DNA of 64,000 nucleotides from Epinephelus fuscoguttatus (Eukaryota; Chordata; Actinopteri; Perciformes; Serranidae): NCBI RefSeq assembly GCF_011397635.1, contig NC_064770.1, positions 34,620,598 to 34,684,597 of the forward strand, read 5' to 3'. Shown piece by piece: positions 62,725 to 64,000 of this stretch (position 1 is its first letter; each line of letters starts with the position of its first letter). The notes under the pieces were generated by a model. It saw only the letters and a program-made list of their open reading frames with translations, ran no database searches and was not told where the DNA came from. The position numbers and the translations under genes were made by a program.

Positions 62725-63060
62725 TGTTACAGCAGTTGTCTCTGGCCTTCCCAACAAACTCATTAACAGGCTTTAAATCATTCAAAACTCTACAGCCTGG
62801 ATCCTTATCTGCACCAAACCATCCGACCACATCACCTCCATTCTCACCCAGCTACACTGGCTCCCTGTTCAGTACCGGATTGACTACAAAAACCTTCTGC
62901 TCACCTTCAAAGCCCTCCACAACCCAGCCCCCACTTACCTCTCTGACCTCCTCCAGGAGTCCCTTCACTCCCGCTCCCTGCGCTCCTCTCTGCTGGTCTG
63001 ACCATCTCCACCTCACGCCTCACCACCATGGGTGCCAGGGCTGTGTGCGCCCATTTTGCG
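62725..63060 (+). mobile_element. LINE (L2/CR1-like) 3'-end fragment
   Basis: The translation in changing frames contains SGFKSFKTLQP-like, then QLHWLPVQYRIDYKNLLLTF, then KALHNPAP-TYLSDLLQ and SLRSS. This is the C-terminal end of fish L2/CR1-type reverse transcriptase proteins. The fragment is 5'-truncated and frameshifted, so it is inactive. Confidence 0.75.
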
Positions 63061-63089
63061 TCTCTTGCTATTGTTATTTTATACTCTGT

Positions 63090-64000
63090 TAGGTGATCTT
63101 AAAGCCACAGCGTGTAGGAATTTCTCCCATCTAACGTTGAAATCATATATTGCATTCAAATGGATAGCGCACTCTAGCGCCTCACTGTTTCAAACGCATA
63201 TTGCAACTACGGTAGCTGCTGTGTACCAAAAAGCTATGATAACATTGATGAAACGATGTCGTCCGATACTTCATGAAGTATTCATTCAGGCTCCTACACA
63301 GACACACACGACGCCCCTCCTCACCATGCTGGCTGTGTTTACAACGTAGGACTGTTGGGGCGGGTGTAAATCGAACCAAACCAATCACGTCTTGTCTTTT
63401 GACAACTGACAAGTGGCTCAACCTCACACACCTCATCCCTCTCCTCGCATCACTGCGCCACTAACAGTGGCTGACAGTGGCTCTGGCCTGTGATTGCATT
63501 ACCTTTCTCCTTCAGCGGCTCTCTCCACCTGCAGGCGACCCCGATGTTGACACTCATTTTTTTAATTCGCCGGTCACGTTGCCTTTTTGATTCCCTTTTT
63601 GTGCTTTCTTGGTGATGAGGATTCCGTCTCCCGTGATGCTGCATATGCATGATCCTGCCTCATTCTCATAGAGTGGGACTTTGTTATGCTGCAGTAGTGC
63701 CGGGGTAGTAGTGAAGCGCCTCTTGCTCCTCTCCTTCGGCTTCTCAGTCACGCAGCGCTGGCCTGGCTCTCAGTGAAAATGCTGAAAGTGGGGCTATTCC
63801 CTGTAAGTGCTATATATCCCTTGCTGGCGGATGTATTCTCAAGATGGCGGAACGTTATGAAACCCCCCAAATGCCTTACCCGCACAATGTACAAACAAAT
63901 CTGAAATTCTCCTTTTATGAGAATAAGTCAGATTATTGGTGGAGGTAATAATACACGTATGATGACATATTTATGAATGCAGTCATCGACTTCTGCCAGT
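63090..64000. repeat. TIR-family repeat start and unassigned sequence to the window end
   Basis: At about 63098 the sequence TAAAGCCACAGCGTGTAGGA, then ATTTCTCCCATCTAACG, has the style of the AGTGTGTAGGATTT-type TIR families. No matching end is seen before 64000. No gene is supported. Confidence 0.35.

Overview
This is a piece of a ray-finned fish (teleost) nuclear genome. The evidence is spliced genes with GT-AG introns, about 40-45% GC, dense Tc1 and short TIR elements typical of perch-like fish, and a run of genes known from human chromosome 22q12 (IL2RB, TST/MPST and possibly TEX33/CIMIP4). All recognised host genes lie on the minus strand.

Layout by coordinate: (1) 1-764, the cut-off end of a PIF/Harbinger-like TIR element. 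(2) 1320-8207, il2rb, nine coding exons giving 561 aa, with a probable 5' UTR exon ending at 11095. (3) 8300-18900, no gene; nested SINE-like, LINE-like and TIR elements, including an 1169 bp element with TTAA duplications at 14830-15998. (4) 18991-21597, the 3' half of a small gene, possibly cimip4 (tex33). (5) 22000-27900, repeats, including a deleted Tc1 element. (6) 27987-32196, ube2i (UBC9), five introns within a 158 aa coding sequence plus a 5' UTR exon. (7) 33766-34425, a TIR element with another inside it. (8) 36402-37919 and 40417-45415, two tandem two-exon rhodanese-family genes, both with the CGSGVT active-site loop of 3-mercaptopyruvate sulfurtransferase. (9) 41647-44301, stacked insertions in the intron of the second one. 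(10) 45617-47266, a Tc1-like transposon with long inverted repeats and internal direct repeats. (11) 50641-55713, the most unusual locus: one gene of about 1,580 codons joining a carnitine/choline acyltransferase domain, a threonine-type (iso)asparaginase domain, two degenerate HIT-like domains and an asparaginyl-tRNA-synthetase-like core. (12) 56000-64000, repeats and no recognisable gene.

Functionally, il2rb encodes a cytokine receptor with WSxWS, Box 1 and STAT-docking tyrosine motifs. The two sulfurtransferase paralogues belong to cysteine catabolism and sulfide/persulfide production. ube2i encodes the SUMO E2. The five-domain gene combines asparagine/aspartate chemistry with acyl transfer and amino-acid adenylation in one polypeptide. 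I know no name or described pathway for it. It carries two frame breaks that may be assembly errors or recent decay. Most of the remaining sequence is accounted for by transposons, many inserted into each other.
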